DNA from: Necropsobacter massiliensis
Lineage (GTDB): Bacteria; Pseudomonadota; Gammaproteobacteria; Enterobacterales; Pasteurellaceae
Reading direction: 5' to 3'
Assembly: GCF_000827595.2 (NCBI RefSeq)
Contig: NZ_LN776180.1
Coordinates: 62,001-126,000, forward strand
DNA length: 64,000 bases
Both the position numbers and the translations under genes were made by a program. The notes below the pieces were generated by a model. The model was not told the DNA's origin. It ran no database searches and worked only from the letters and a program-made list of their open reading frames with translations. Of this stretch, positions 22,760-31,729 are shown piece after piece (the first letter of the stretch is position 1; each line of letters starts with the position of its first letter).

Positions 22760-23935
22760 TTATCTGGATACAATTAATGCGATACCTTGCCCTCCACCAA
22801 TACATAATGTAGCTAGTCCGTTTTTAGCGTTTCGCCGTTTCATTTCATACAACAAGCTGACTAAGATTCTTGCACCGGAAGCGCCAATCGGATGACCCAA
22901 TGCAATAGCACCGCCGTTTACGTTAGTTTTAGCCGGATCCAGATTTAATGCCCGCATAACCGTTAGCGCTTGCGCTGCAAAGGCTTCGTTGGCTTCTACC
23001 AAATCTAAATCAGCAATGCTGAGTCCGGCCTTTTTTAACGCTTTTTGACTTGCCGGTACCGGACCATATCCCATAATGCTCGGTTCAACCCCGGCACTCG
23101 CCCAAGCTCGAATGGTGGCCAGTGGCGTTAGATGCAGTTTTTCCGCTTTTTCTTTGCTCATTAGGACAATAATTGCAGCACCGTCATTCAATCCGGAAGC
23201 ATTGCCTGCAGTCACAACGCCATCTTTTTTAAAAGCGGGAGGCAGTTTGGCAATTCCTTCAATGGTTGAGCCGTGACGCGGATGCTCGTCCGTTGTGACA
23301 GTAACGGTAGATTTCCTACCTTTGACTTCTACCGGCACGATTTCTTGTTCAAATTTACCGCTCTTTTGCGCTCGTTCTGCTTTTAACTGGCTAGACAGAG
23401 AAAACTCATCTAATTCTTCACGGCTCAAACTATACTTTAAGGCTAAATTTTCCGCAGTTATCCCCATATGAAGTTTGGAAAAAGCATCGGTTAAACCGTC
23501 ACTGATCATGGTATCCACTAATTTAACCTCGCCCATTCTGGCACCCCAGCGAACAAAAGACGCGGCATAAGCCGCATTGCTCATACTTTCTGTTCCACCG
23601 GCGACAACCACTTCGGCATCGTTGCACATAATGGATTGAGCACCAAGCACTACCGACTTTAAGCCGGAACCACAAACTTTATTCACAGTAAAAGCCGGTG
23701 TTTCAACAGGAATACCCGCCTGTATCGCCACTTGTCTGGCTACATTTTGTCCAAGACCTGCGGATAATACGTTACCCAAAATGACTTCGTCCACATCGCT
23801 ACTACTGATATGTGCTCTTTTTAACGCTTCCACAACAGAAATTCGGCCTAATTCCACCGCACTTACGTCTTTAAAACAGCCGCCGAAACTGCCGATAGGC
23901 GTTCTCACTGCTGAAACAATCACAATTTCTTTCAT
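22760..23935 (-). CDS. Acetyl-CoA acetyltransferase (biosynthetic-type thiolase)
   Basis: Thiolase expected to cleave acetoacetyl-CoA to two acetyl-CoA in this context. The 391-residue protein has the acyl-accepting cysteine C88 in [10 protein letters not shown], the catalytic histidine in [17 protein letters not shown] and the second cysteine in TLCIGGGQG. The ATG at 23935 gives the family start [15 protein letters not shown]; a longer frame to 23971 would overlap the SDR gene. It is the last gene of segment A, 10 bp after the SDR. Its sequence is of the AtoB/PhaA type and differs in motif detail from the second thiolase at 32232. It carries the only uptake signal found in segment A coding sequence (near 23857). 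Confidence 0.88.
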   Translation of the reverse strand: MKEIVIVSAVRTPIGSFGGCFKDVSAVELGRISVVEALKRAHISSSDVDEVILGNVLSAGLGQNVARQVAIQAGIPVETPAFTVNKVCGSGLKSVVLGAQSIMCNDAEVVVAGGTESMSNAAYAASFVRWGARMGEVKLVDTMISDGLTDAFSKLHMGITAENLALKYSLSREELDEFSLSSQLKAERAQKSGKFEQEIVPVEVKGRKSTVTVTTDEHPRHGSTIEGIAKLPPAFKKDGVVTAGNASGLNDGAAIIVLMSKEKAEKLHLTPLATIRAWASAGVEPSIMGYGPVPASQKALKKAGLSIADLDLVEANEAFAAQALTVMRALNLDPAKTNVNGGAIALGHPIGASGARILVSLLYEMKRRNAKNGLATLCIGGGQGIALIVSR

Positions 23936-23945
23936 ATACAAACGC

Positions 23946-24692
23946 CTATAATGTAATACCGTTATCCACAACCATAATCTGACCAGTTACTCCGCTTGCC
24001 TCATCAGAAGCAAAGAAAAGAATTGCCCGAGCCTGTTCTTCCGCACTCGTTTCAGGTAAAGACATGTTCATATGTTTTGCACATTGTTTGGCAAAATCGT
24101 CAAACGTGGCTAATTTTTCCGGTGTGTTCAATTCTGTCGGCGTCGGCCCCGGGCAAACAGCGTTGCAACGAATACCTTTGCCGGCATATTGGATGGCGAT
24201 GTTTTTGGTCATACCGATCACTGCGCTTTTAGCCGCAGAATAGGAAATTCCTGCCGAACCAAACACACCGCCGATAGAGGAAATATTTACAATAGAGCCT
24301 TTAGTCATATATTCCAGGGCCGCTTTAGTGATATAAAACAAAGAAGTCTGATCCGCTAAAATAACCTCATTCCACCATTCAGTGGAACATTTAGTAATCG
24401 GCATATGTTTATCCGCAATGCCGGCGTTATTAACTAGAATATCCAACTTGCCGAACTTCGCTACGGTTTCTTCCACTACCCGACGACATTCGGTTTCGGA
24501 AGTTAAATCTGCCGAAATCACGTTGGCCATACCATTTTTAGCTCGAATAGTCGCTGCCAATTGCTCTAGACGTTGTTTGCGTCTTGCAACCAATACGACG
24601 ATTGCCCCTTCTGCGGCAAACAATTCTGCGGTTTTCGCACCTATACCCGAGCTTGCGCCGGTCACGATGGCGACTTTATGCTGTAATCTCAT
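23946..24692 (-). CDS. Short-chain dehydrogenase/reductase
   Basis: NAD(P)-dependent oxidoreductase of the classical SDR family. The 248-residue protein has the cofactor motif TGASSGIG, the NNAGIAD segment and the catalytic serine, YSAAK tyrosine and lysine. It resembles FabG-like 3-hydroxyacyl or 3-hydroxy-acid dehydrogenases. Its place between a thiolase, an MFS carrier and a beta-diketone-hydrolase-like gene suggests it oxidises or reduces a pathway intermediate, for example 3-hydroxy-5-oxohexanoate to 3,5-dioxohexanoate, or instead a ring reduction. The substrate cannot be read from sequence. Confidence 0.85.
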   Translation of the reverse strand: MRLQHKVAIVTGASSGIGAKTAELFAAEGAIVVLVARRKQRLEQLAATIRAKNGMANVISADLTSETECRRVVEETVAKFGKLDILVNNAGIADKHMPITKCSTEWWNEVILADQTSLFYITKAALEYMTKGSIVNISSIGGVFGSAGISYSAAKSAVIGMTKNIAIQYAGKGIRCNAVCPGPTPTELNTPEKLATFDDFAKQCAKHMNMSLPETSAEEQARAILFFASDEASGVTGQIMVVDNGITL

Positions 24693-24723
24693 ATTATTTA
24701 CCCCTATTTCATTTTTGCCGAAT

Positions 24724-25986
24724 TTATATCTCCGTCGTAACCGGAGTTAAATCCGTTGCCAGAATCAAAACCAGCGAAACGACACCTATCCCCACAAGCA
24801 GTAAATATGCACCGTCATACCCTCCTAGATAAGCCAGACCGAAAGCCAATACTGAAAAGGCGCAGCAACGAATAATAGATTGAATCGGATGAACCAGACC
24901 AATTGCACGTACATAGGCCTGACGCGGATATTTAGTTGATACGAAGGCTGTGCTGTAATTAGTGGCTCCCGGTAGTGCAAGACCGATCATAAACATGGAA
25001 ACAAGCAACATGGTTGAAGATGAAGAAAGATTGAGTAAAATCGCCGCCTGCCACCAAAGATTATAAATAATCAATGCAATCTTTATCCCTACTTTATGAT
25101 TAAGCCAGCCCCAAGTATAAGCGCCGAAAGTCCCGATTAAGGCACTGACGCTCATATACAAAATCGCTGTATTGAGATCAAACCCGAGACTGACCAAACG
25201 CGGTACGATCTGGCTAACAACGCCGACTAACATAATATAGATAATTCCGGTAGATATCCCCATAAACCAAATGTCTTTCGAGCGCAGTAATGTTGTGCGG
25301 GTTAAGCCACTGAAATCGTTATTTTGCGTATTTTGAACCGAAAGAACGGTCTGCTCGGGTTCATTATCCGGTAATTCGCCTACGTCTTCCGGTCTGTTAA
25401 AAATAAATTTCAACACGAATAAGAAAATAAGCAGCATAAGCAACGACATGCCCCAAAAGCCGTGATGGACTCCCCAGACACCAAAGGTGGCGCTTAATAC
25501 CGGTACAAAAAACGCGCTGGAAGTAGTTTGACCGAAGGTGATAAAGCCCAATGCTAGGCTTTGTTTCCGCACAAACCAATTGGCAACCAACGCGGTACCG
25601 GCAATATAAGCATAGCCAGTAGCAAAGAAAGAAACGCCAGCAAAAAGCAGTGCGAAAATAATAATAGAGTCAGCGTAACCAATTAAGCCCCAACAGAGTG
25701 CGCATAATAATAAACATAAACAGATAACGAATTTATTGCCTTTCTTTTCACACAACCACGCACAAAATGGCGCGGCAGGAATAGCGGCCCATGAAGCGGG
25801 AGTCACCACGAAGAGTAGCTCTTCATAATTAAGTTGATAATATTCGGATATTGCAGGAAGCACGATATTCAGACCATGAGTTGCGACACCGGCGCCAACC
25901 CAAAACATGATCGCTTGATTAATAATCACCAGCCAACCGTTTTTGCCAAAGTTAAGGCCTTTTTGATCTTTATCTAAATTAGCCAT
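24724..25986 (-). CDS. MFS transporter of organic-anion type
   Basis: Inner-membrane major facilitator carrier, 420 residues with about 12 hydrophobic helices and a central loop near residues 195-225. The N-terminal half and the general pattern resemble carriers for carboxylates such as the OFA and anion:cation symporter groups. AAGGAGA precedes the ATG. It lies in the segment A operon between the hydrolase-like gene and the SDR, so it probably imports the pathway substrate. The transported compound is unknown. Confidence 0.8.
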   Translation of the reverse strand: MANLDKDQKGLNFGKNGWLVIINQAIMFWVGAGVATHGLNIVLPAISEYYQLNYEELLFVVTPASWAAIPAAPFCAWLCEKKGNKFVICLCLLLCALCWGLIGYADSIIIFALLFAGVSFFATGYAYIAGTALVANWFVRKQSLALGFITFGQTTSSAFFVPVLSATFGVWGVHHGFWGMSLLMLLIFLFVLKFIFNRPEDVGELPDNEPEQTVLSVQNTQNNDFSGLTRTTLLRSKDIWFMGISTGIIYIMLVGVVSQIVPRLVSLGFDLNTAILYMSVSALIGTFGAYTWGWLNHKVGIKIALIIYNLWWQAAILLNLSSSSTMLLVSMFMIGLALPGATNYSTAFVSTKYPRQAYVRAIGLVHPIQSIIRCCAFSVLAFGLAYLGGYDGAYLLLVGIGVVSLVLILATDLTPVTTEI

Positions 25987-26016
25987 AGCTTAATTCTCCT
26001 TGGAGGTTACAATAAA

Positions 26017-26042
26017 GCTCCGCCGAATATGACAGAGCTCCA
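26017..26042. repeat. Hairpin related to the one at 28506-28532
   Basis: GCTCCGCCGAATATGACAGAGC folds on itself and closely resembles the hairpin TTGAGCTCTG-N7-CAGAGCTCAA downstream of efp. It lies between the hydrolase-like gene and the MFS gene and may act as an mRNA processing or attenuation site. Confidence 0.5.
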
Positions 26043-26059
26043 AAGTAATTAATGATTGA

Positions 26060-27055
26060 CTATTTAATTTCGTCCTCTTCCTGACCGCCATTAATACGCG
26101 GACGAATAACTTTGCCTTTCTTCTCAGCGGCGCGTACTAATGCAGCCTCTTCTTTAGCACGTTCCCAGTAATCAGCTTCGTGCGGAGAATGTTCCGTTGC
26201 GGTAACGAACATTTCTGTAGCAAAGGCACTGCGAAGTTCTCTGGCAATATCTTCTTTCCAAGGCTGACGAAGAACCTGAGTCGTAATTCGACGGGTAACA
26301 CGGGTACCGGTACGCATAATCAATTCTGCAATTTCCCAAGCGCGAGCATAAGCAGCTTCGGTATCTTCACAGATTTCATTGACCATACCCAAAGCTAACG
26401 CTTTACGGGCAGTAATAATTTCACCGGTTAATTCTGCATAGGCGTAGCGTTTACGTCCCATTAATTCGCGCCATGCGATTTGAACCCCATCACCGGGAAC
26501 CATGTTGGTACGAAAATGCATTTCTGTGGTCCAAGCGTCTTCGGTAGCTAACGTAATATCGCTAAATAACACCAAATCGGAATGAAAAGTTGCACCGGCC
26601 CATACGCCGATGGTAGGCACTTCCAGGTCAAAGATTTGACCTTCAATATCATTGGTACCGTCGTAGTACTGATAGTTATACATACGCCAGGCTACATCTG
26701 GATCCGATGCAAATTCTGTCGCAGGCAACCATTCACCTTGTTTATTTACCCGACCGATACCTTTAAAAGTATCAGGACCGATACCGCCTAAAATAATTAC
26801 TTCGTTATCAGGATCGCGACCGGCCCAATCAAAGAAATAATGCAACCCTTGATGAAGTTGAGCGCCCCATTGAATAGGACCACCGTTAGTATGCATACGA
26901 GCTTCAAGGATCCCGTTTTTACGTTTCATAATGAAACAATCTTTTAATTTCTCCGAATATTCTTCAAAAGTCATGTGAGGAAGAGTGCCGAGTTCCTCAT
27001 GAGACATTTCCTTACGTTTATTATGATCTGATTCGTAGTTTGCTTTGATAGTCAT
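26060..27055 (-). CDS. Crotonase-fold beta-diketone hydrolase (6-oxocamphor hydrolase-like)
   Basis: Predicted C-C bond hydrolase of the crotonase superfamily. The 331-residue protein matches 6-oxocamphor hydrolase through its middle, most clearly at VPGDG, the LTGE segment and MVNEI. The four residues described for 6-oxocamphor hydrolase (H122, H145, D154, E244) align with H158, H180, D189 and E281, with nearly the same spacing (22, 9 and 92 against 23, 9 and 90). It has about 35 extra N-terminal and 40 extra C-terminal residues. Ordinary enoyl-CoA hydratases lack this histidine/aspartate set. The ATG at 27055 is preceded by AAGGAG. It is first gene of segment A, divergent from a LysR gene. 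Ring opening of a cyclic beta-diketone such as dihydrophloroglucinol is inferred. Confidence 0.75.
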   Translation of the reverse strand: MTIKANYESDHNKRKEMSHEELGTLPHMTFEEYSEKLKDCFIMKRKNGILEARMHTNGGPIQWGAQLHQGLHYFFDWAGRDPDNEVIILGGIGPDTFKGIGRVNKQGEWLPATEFASDPDVAWRMYNYQYYDGTNDIEGQIFDLEVPTIGVWAGATFHSDLVLFSDITLATEDAWTTEMHFRTNMVPGDGVQIAWRELMGRKRYAYAELTGEIITARKALALGMVNEICEDTEAAYARAWEIAELIMRTGTRVTRRITTQVLRQPWKEDIARELRSAFATEMFVTATEHSPHEADYWERAKEEAALVRAAEKKGKVIRPRINGGQEEDEIK

Positions 27056-27119
27056 AAATAACTCCTTGATTAACAATTAGATATCTTTACTACTAAAACT
27101 AAATCAGTACACTGGTCTA

Positions 27120-27148
27120 GCTATAATTCGCAGAATACTATTTCACAA
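27120..27148 (-). promoter_or_regulatory. Candidate promoter of the segment A operon
   Basis: On the minus strand, TTGTGA (27148-27143) and TATAGC (27125-27120) are separated by 17 bp, about 65 bp before the hydrolase start codon. The shared 27-bp element lies nine bases upstream of the -35 box, where a LysR activator would sit. Confidence 0.4.
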
Positions 27149-27156
27149 GTGAGTGT

Positions 27157-27183
27157 TGAAATGCCTTTTTTGTCATTGGTTAT
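27157..27183. promoter_or_regulatory. Shared 27-bp element, copy A
   Basis: Begins TGAAATGC and ends GGTTAT. It matches 36703-36729 at 22 of 27 positions without gaps, in the same orientation. It lies 101 bp upstream of the first gene of segment A; copy B lies 102 bp upstream of the first gene of segment B. Probable common regulator site. Confidence 0.75.
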
Positions 27184-27202
27184 CCGATTTATATATAACC
27201 AA
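27176..27202. promoter_or_regulatory. LysR-type T-N11-A palindrome
   Basis: TTGGTTAT and ATAACCAA form perfect 8-base arms around an 11-base spacer, the arrangement expected for a LysR-family recognition site. It overlaps the end of the shared 27-bp element and lies between the divergent LysR and hydrolase-like genes. Confidence 0.75.
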
Positions 27203-27290
27203 CCAATTTGGAATAAAGATCACAGAAAATAGTCTATATATCCATATAATTCACACTATGTTGAATGGCAGATAACCGGAGGAGTTGGCA

Positions 27291-28229
27291 ATGAAAATAC
27301 GTTTATTAAGAGAGTACATCGCTTTAAGCGAAATCTTAAACTTTACTCAGACGGCTACTAAATTATATACAACGCAGCCGATTTTAACTCGTCATATCAA
27401 AGAGTTAGAAGAAAAGTTCAATACCAAATTATTCATTCGTAATACCCACAATGTCAGCCTAACTCCAGCTGGCGAATTATTGCTACAGGAATCGAAGAAG
27501 ATAGTCAGGCAATATGATGACTCCATGTCAATTATGAATAATTTCACTGGGATATCGAAAGATAAACTGTCGATCGTTTATTTAGGTGACGCTTTCTTTA
27601 ACCTCCTAACGACCTTTCTTGGTCAATTCAAAGAAAAATACCCAAACGTGAATGTAAATTATCGGGATTCTGATTTACTGGAATCCTTTAATCTATTAAG
27701 AACTAAGGAATATGATATCGGCATGGTGCTTCGTCCTGTGTTCGTACAGGATCTGGCGCAGGAAATTCTGAAAGAAAAATTAAATTTTCGCACATTACCG
27801 CTTTCTTACGATCCTTTATGTGTGGGTCTCAATAAAAAACACCCTTTGGCATCTTTGCAAAATGTGTCATTGGAAGAAATCAGCAAATATCCAATTATTG
27901 TTGAAGAATTAAAAGAATCGCCGTGGGCGAAACTATATAGTACAGATTTTCTGCAAAGACAAAATATTCCGTTTACCGTGTATAAAGAATATCCAAATAT
28001 CAAAACCTGCACTGTTGAGTTAGAATTAAATACAAATGTAATATTGCTTTTACCAAAACACCGAAAATTTCTCTTAGGCCCAAATAGTAAAATATTAGAA
28101 ATCAATGATACGAATCGATATTCTTACATCATGGAATTAGTCTGGAATGCGCACAATATCAATCCTTACGTATCGAAATTCATCAATAAATTAGCCCAAT
28201 CCTTTGATGATAAAGAAATAATTATGTAA
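27291..28229 (+). CDS. LysR-family transcriptional regulator
   Basis: DNA-binding regulator of 312 residues. It has a winged helix-turn-helix in residues 1-60 (LREYIALSEILNFTQTATKLYTTQPILTRHIKELEE) and a LysR substrate-binding domain thereafter. The ATG at 27291 is preceded by GGAGGAG with a six-base gap and is preferred over a TTG two codons earlier. It is more AT-rich than its neighbours and lacks uptake signals. It is divergent from segment A with a palindromic site between them, and likely activates both segment A and segment B. The inducer is unknown, presumably a pathway substrate or intermediate. Confidence 0.88.
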   Translation: MKIRLLREYIALSEILNFTQTATKLYTTQPILTRHIKELEEKFNTKLFIRNTHNVSLTPAGELLLQESKKIVRQYDDSMSIMNNFTGISKDKLSIVYLGDAFFNLLTTFLGQFKEKYPNVNVNYRDSDLLESFNLLRTKEYDIGMVLRPVFVQDLAQEILKEKLNFRTLPLSYDPLCVGLNKKHPLASLQNVSLEEISKYPIIVEELKESPWAKLYSTDFLQRQNIPFTVYKEYPNIKTCTVELELNTNVILLLPKHRKFLLGPNSKILEINDTNRYSYIMELVWNAHNINPYVSKFINKLAQSFDDKEIIM

Positions 28230-28626
28230 AAAACCGACCGCACTTTGATCGTTCTATCCCCCAAAATTACCCAAACTCATCAACTGAAGATTAAAGTGCA
28301 ACCCTTTATGGGCAGAGGTTATTGACTTAAATTTAAATTACACATCATCAAACAAAGACTATTTGCAGGAAAGAACAAGGCAGTTCTTTCAGCGGATTAG
28401 CATTGAAACGTTTCTAATTGTGGCGATGTACTGATATTACGGAATCGGCACCGCCCATACCCATATTCATTATGACAATAAAAAATGAAATTAAACTCAA
28501 AAAAGTTGAGCTCTGCCGATGACAGAGCTCAATGTTTACGTTAGGATTATCCGCCCAAGTTTTGACGGCTGCGCATGAAAAATGAGTATCGCAGCCTTCA
28601 AACCAACTTTTGCAAACAAGATAGAC
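28230..28626. other. 397-bp gap between lysR and efp
   Basis: Convergent intergenic region. It has one uptake signal right after lysR and the efp terminator hairpin near its right part. No coding frame or RNA gene was recognised; it may be a boundary of segment A. Confidence 0.55.
28499..28532 (-). terminator. efp terminator hairpin
   Basis: TTGAGCTCTG and CAGAGCTCAA form a 10-bp perfect stem with a 7-nt loop. On the minus strand it is followed by CTTTTTTG. It lies about 95 bp past the efp stop, and a related hairpin occurs at 26017-26042. Confidence 0.7.
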
Positions 28627-29193
28627 TTATTTCACGCGGGAAACATATTCGCCGGAGCGGGTATCTACTTTGATCACTTCGCCGATCTGTACGAATAAAG
28701 GCACTTTTACCACCGCACCGGTACTTAAAGTGGCCGGTTTACCGCCGGTACCTGCAGTATCGCCTTTCAGACCCGGATCGGTTTCGATCACTTCCAGCTC
28801 AACGAAATTCGGCGGTGTAATGGAAATCGGCGCGCCATTCCATAAGGTGACAATACAGTCCGCCTGATCCAATAACCATTTGTCCGCATCACCGACGGCT
28901 TTTTTATCGGCGGAATATTGTTCAAAAGTTTCCGGATGCATAAAGTACCAGAACGCGTCGTCTTTATAAGAATAGGTTAAATTTAAATCCATAACATCCG
29001 CCGCTTCTACGGACGTGCCAGATTTAAAGTTGACGTCCAACACCTTGCCTGAAATCAATTTACGGATACGGGTACGAGTAAACGCTTGCCCTTTGCCCGG
29101 TTTAACGAATTCGTTTTCCACGATAACGCAAGGTTCGCCGTCCTGCATAAATTTTAGACCTGGTTTGAAATCACTGGTAGTATATGTAGCCAT
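28627..29193 (-). CDS. efp: Translation elongation factor P
   Basis: Binds stalled ribosomes at the E site and rescues polyproline synthesis. The 188-residue protein has the KOW-like N-terminal domain with the modification loop VKPGKGQAF, whose lysine (near residue 34) receives beta-lysine from EpmA/EpmB. Two OB domains follow. The ATG at 29193 follows GAGGA; the frame to 29250 would add residues that overlap epmB. It is divergent from epmB, whose product acts on the same modification, with only 34 bp between the start codons. Confidence 0.97.
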   Translation of the reverse strand: MATYTTSDFKPGLKFMQDGEPCVIVENEFVKPGKGQAFTRTRIRKLISGKVLDVNFKSGTSVEAADVMDLNLTYSYKDDAFWYFMHPETFEQYSADKKAVGDADKWLLDQADCIVTLWNGAPISITPPNFVELEVIETDPGLKGDTAGTGGKPATLSTGAVVKVPLFVQIGEVIKVDTRSGEYVSRVK

Positions 29194-29227
29194 ATTATCC
29201 TCAAAGAAAAGAGATTGTTTTTTTAAA

Positions 29228-30241
29228 GTGCGTATTTTAACCCGAAACAACCCGATTAGAGAAGAACAAAATTGGACGGATTACCTTGCCGGCGCAATTT
29301 CCGATCCGCAAACGTTATTGACCGCACTCTCGTTGCCGCACGATCAATTCAGTTCGGATATTGCCGCCCGTCGCTTATTTCCGCTGCGCGTTCCCTTGCC
29401 TTTTGTGGAAAAAATGGAAAAAGGCAATCCGCAAGATCCGCTTTTTCTACAGGCGATGTCTTCTCGACAGGAATTTCTCAGTGCGGAAGGATTTAGCAAA
29501 GATCCGTTGCAGGAGCAACATAACGCCGCGCCGAATATTCTGCACAAATACTACAACCGACTGTTATTTATAGTTAAAAACAGCTGTGCAATCAACTGTC
29601 GCTATTGTTTCCGCCGGCATTTTCCTTATGCGGAAAATAAGGGCGATAAGCAAAGCTGGCTGAAAGCCATCGATTATATCGCGGCGCATGCGGAAATTGA
29701 GGAAGTCATTTTTTCCGGCGGAGATCCGCTGATGGCAAAAGATCACGAGCTGGAATGGCTGATCATGCGGCTGGAAAAACTACCGCACTTACAGCGCTTG
29801 CGTATTCACACCCGTCTGCCAGTGGTAATTCCGCAGCGTATTACCGAACAATTTTGTCAGCTATTAGCTCAAACGCGCCTGCAAACCCTATTGGTCACGC
29901 ATATCAATCATCCAAATGAAATTGATCAACAACTGGCGGCAGGCATGCAGAAACTCAAGCAGGCAGGTGTTACTCTGCTTAATCAATCGGTGCTGCTGAA
30001 AAATGTCAATGATAATGCACAGGTACTGAAACGTTTGAGCGATAAACTGTTTGCCGCCGGCATCCTGCCCTACTATCTGCATCTGTTGGATAAAGTGGAA
30101 GGCGCCAGCCATTTTTATATTGATGATCAACGTGCCACAAAAATTTACAATGAATTACAAAGCCTCACCTCCGGTTATCTGGTGCCGAAACTGGCGCGCG
30201 AAATTGCCGGCGAACCGAATAAAACTTTGTATTCAGCATAG
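29228..30241 (+). CDS. epmB: EF-P-(R)-beta-lysylation protein, lysine 2,3-aminomutase-like
   Basis: Radical SAM enzyme that converts lysine to (R)-beta-lysine for attachment to EF-P by EpmA. The 337-residue protein has the iron-sulfur motif C120-x3-C124-x2-C127 (CAINCRYCF) and the conserved KDHELEWL and [10 protein letters not shown] segments. The GTG at 29228 is taken as start because it gives the family N-terminus [16 protein letters not shown]; the frame running back to 29015 overlaps efp antisense. No clear Shine-Dalgarno is visible. It is divergent from efp and followed by oapA. Confidence 0.92.
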   Translation: MRILTRNNPIREEQNWTDYLAGAISDPQTLLTALSLPHDQFSSDIAARRLFPLRVPLPFVEKMEKGNPQDPLFLQAMSSRQEFLSAEGFSKDPLQEQHNAAPNILHKYYNRLLFIVKNSCAINCRYCFRRHFPYAENKGDKQSWLKAIDYIAAHAEIEEVIFSGGDPLMAKDHELEWLIMRLEKLPHLQRLRIHTRLPVVIPQRITEQFCQLLAQTRLQTLLVTHINHPNEIDQQLAAGMQKLKQAGVTLLNQSVLLKNVNDNAQVLKRLSDKLFAAGILPYYLHLLDKVEGASHFYIDDQRATKIYNELQSLTSGYLVPKLAREIAGEPNKTLYSA

Positions 30242-30329
30242 GAAAATCGCGAAAGATCCTTTAAAATAAGCGAAATTTCGACCGCACTTTAAGTGCATTT
30301 ATTTTTACTGTTAGTATTAAGGTATAACC

Positions 30330-31655
30330 GTGACAACTGAACAAAACAAACCAGAGACAGGGGCGGAAAATAATCCGGCACAAAATGAGTTGGATCTCGA
30401 ATTTAATCAAATCGAGCCCATTACGCCGAAAAAACCCATTGCCTCTGAACCTTCATTTTTCAACAAGGCGAAAGGTATTATGAATTCTTTTACTCGCAAA
30501 GAGACTCCGGAAGCACAATTCAGCGTGCGCAAAGAACCCACTTTCGGTGCGAACGCCGACGTTCAAAACGCGCCGCAAGGCAATCAGACAAACAGCGTAC
30601 CGCCGACTGCGACATCGGTTAACGATACCGCTACCGGCGAATCCGCCGCCAACCCGCAGTCAGATGCGGCGTCCTTAAATTCGCAACAGCCACAAAATAC
30701 TTCAGCACCGACAAAAAGCCTGAAAAATCCTGAAAACTGGGCGATTTTACAGGCGCTACCGCCGAAATACCGACGTATTTTTATTGCATTGCTGATAGCA
30801 ATCATTATTCTGCTGATTGTATCTTGGTTAAAACCGAGTTCGGAAACCGTCCATTCCTTTGAGCAATCCTCAACCACTATTCCGACTCAATTTCAATCTC
30901 TGGATCAAAGCCAGCCGCTAGAAAATACGGTGCTGGACAATATTAATAACGCACAAAACGAGCAGCCTGCCGATTTGCCGGCAACGAATGCAACTGATGC
31001 AAACGCACAGCGTGAAGAACAAAATGCAGCAAGCCCGACAGCGGATAACAGCACTCTGCACCCCGCCGATAGCCAGCCTGCGGCAACCCAAGCGCCTGCC
31101 GTACAACCTGCGCCAAGCCAGCCAACAACAGAAAATAAAGCCGATACCGCACCAATGGTCGCGCCACAACCTGTTCAACCGCAGCCGACACAACAACCAA
31201 GCCACAGCAACAACGTGCGCAGCGAAGTCAACAAACCTGCGCGTCATGAACAAGCTACGCCAAGCAAACCGGCAAAACCGGCTCAGAACGTAAAAGCCAG
31301 CGAAAGCAAAACCGCGCCGGCAGCAAAAGCAGAACGCAAAGGCGCGCCGGTAGTTGAAGCGAAAGCGACTGGTGCATCCGCAGCCAAACAGAGCGCAAGT
31401 GTGACAACAGGCAAAACCCTCACCGTACCGCAAGGCGTCACCTTGATGCAGGTATTTCGCGATAACAATTTGAATATCGCCGATGTGAATGCGATGACCA
31501 AAGCTAGCGGCGCCGGCAACGTGTTAAGCAGTTTTAAACCAGGGGATAAAGTTCAGGTTTCATTAAACGGACAAGGCAGAGTCAGCGAGCTGCGCCTGTC
31601 TAACGGTAGCCGGTTCGTGCGTCAGGCAGACGGCAGTTATCACTATAAAAAATAA
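30330..31655 (+). CDS. oapA: Opacity-associated protein OapA
   Basis: Cell-envelope protein linked in H. influenzae to colony opacity and adherence. The 441-residue protein has an acidic N-terminus, one hydrophobic helix near residues 150-168 (FIALLIAIIILLIVSWL), a long low-complexity linker rich in Ala, Gln, Pro and Thr (about 185-360), and a C-terminal OapA/LysM-like domain (about 365-441). That domain is likely to bind peptidoglycan. The start is GTG, supported by AAGG seven bases upstream and absence of a better ATG. It is followed by oapB. Confidence 0.88.
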   Translation: MTTEQNKPETGAENNPAQNELDLEFNQIEPITPKKPIASEPSFFNKAKGIMNSFTRKETPEAQFSVRKEPTFGANADVQNAPQGNQTNSVPPTATSVNDTATGESAANPQSDAASLNSQQPQNTSAPTKSLKNPENWAILQALPPKYRRIFIALLIAIIILLIVSWLKPSSETVHSFEQSSTTIPTQFQSLDQSQPLENTVLDNINNAQNEQPADLPATNATDANAQREEQNAASPTADNSTLHPADSQPAATQAPAVQPAPSQPTTENKADTAPMVAPQPVQPQPTQQPSHSNNVRSEVNKPARHEQATPSKPAKPAQNVKASESKTAPAAKAERKGAPVVEAKATGASAAKQSASVTTGKTLTVPQGVTLMQVFRDNNLNIADVNAMTKASGAGNVLSSFKPGDKVQVSLNGQGRVSELRLSNGSRFVRQADGSYHYKK

Positions 31656-31660
31656 TCTTC

Positions 31661-31684
31661 AGGTGGGCGCATTCCCACCTTTTC
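31661..31684 (+). terminator. Hairpin between oapA and oapB
   Basis: AGGTGGG and CCCACCT form a 7-bp stem with a 6-nt loop, followed by only TTTTC. It may attenuate rather than fully stop transcription into oapB. Confidence 0.5.
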
Positions 31685-31729
31685 ATTGCGTTTAAACGCA
31701 GTTTTCTCAGAACAATAAAAGGGGATGTT

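Noticed and set aside
26060-27055. Ordinary enoyl-CoA hydratase of a beta-oxidation pathway
   Set aside because: The typical catalytic glutamate motifs of hydratases were not seen, whereas the 6-oxocamphor hydrolase residue set and spacing are. No 3-hydroxyacyl-CoA dehydrogenase or acyl-CoA dehydrogenase accompanies it.
27211-27240. Possible CRP site upstream of lysR (GATCACA half)
   Set aside because: Only one half-site fits; the other half does not match TGTGA at the required spacing.
30918-31433. A 171-codon antisense frame inside oapA
   Set aside because: It is Cys/Arg-rich and mirrors the low-complexity repeats of oapA in reverse; it is a shadow frame.
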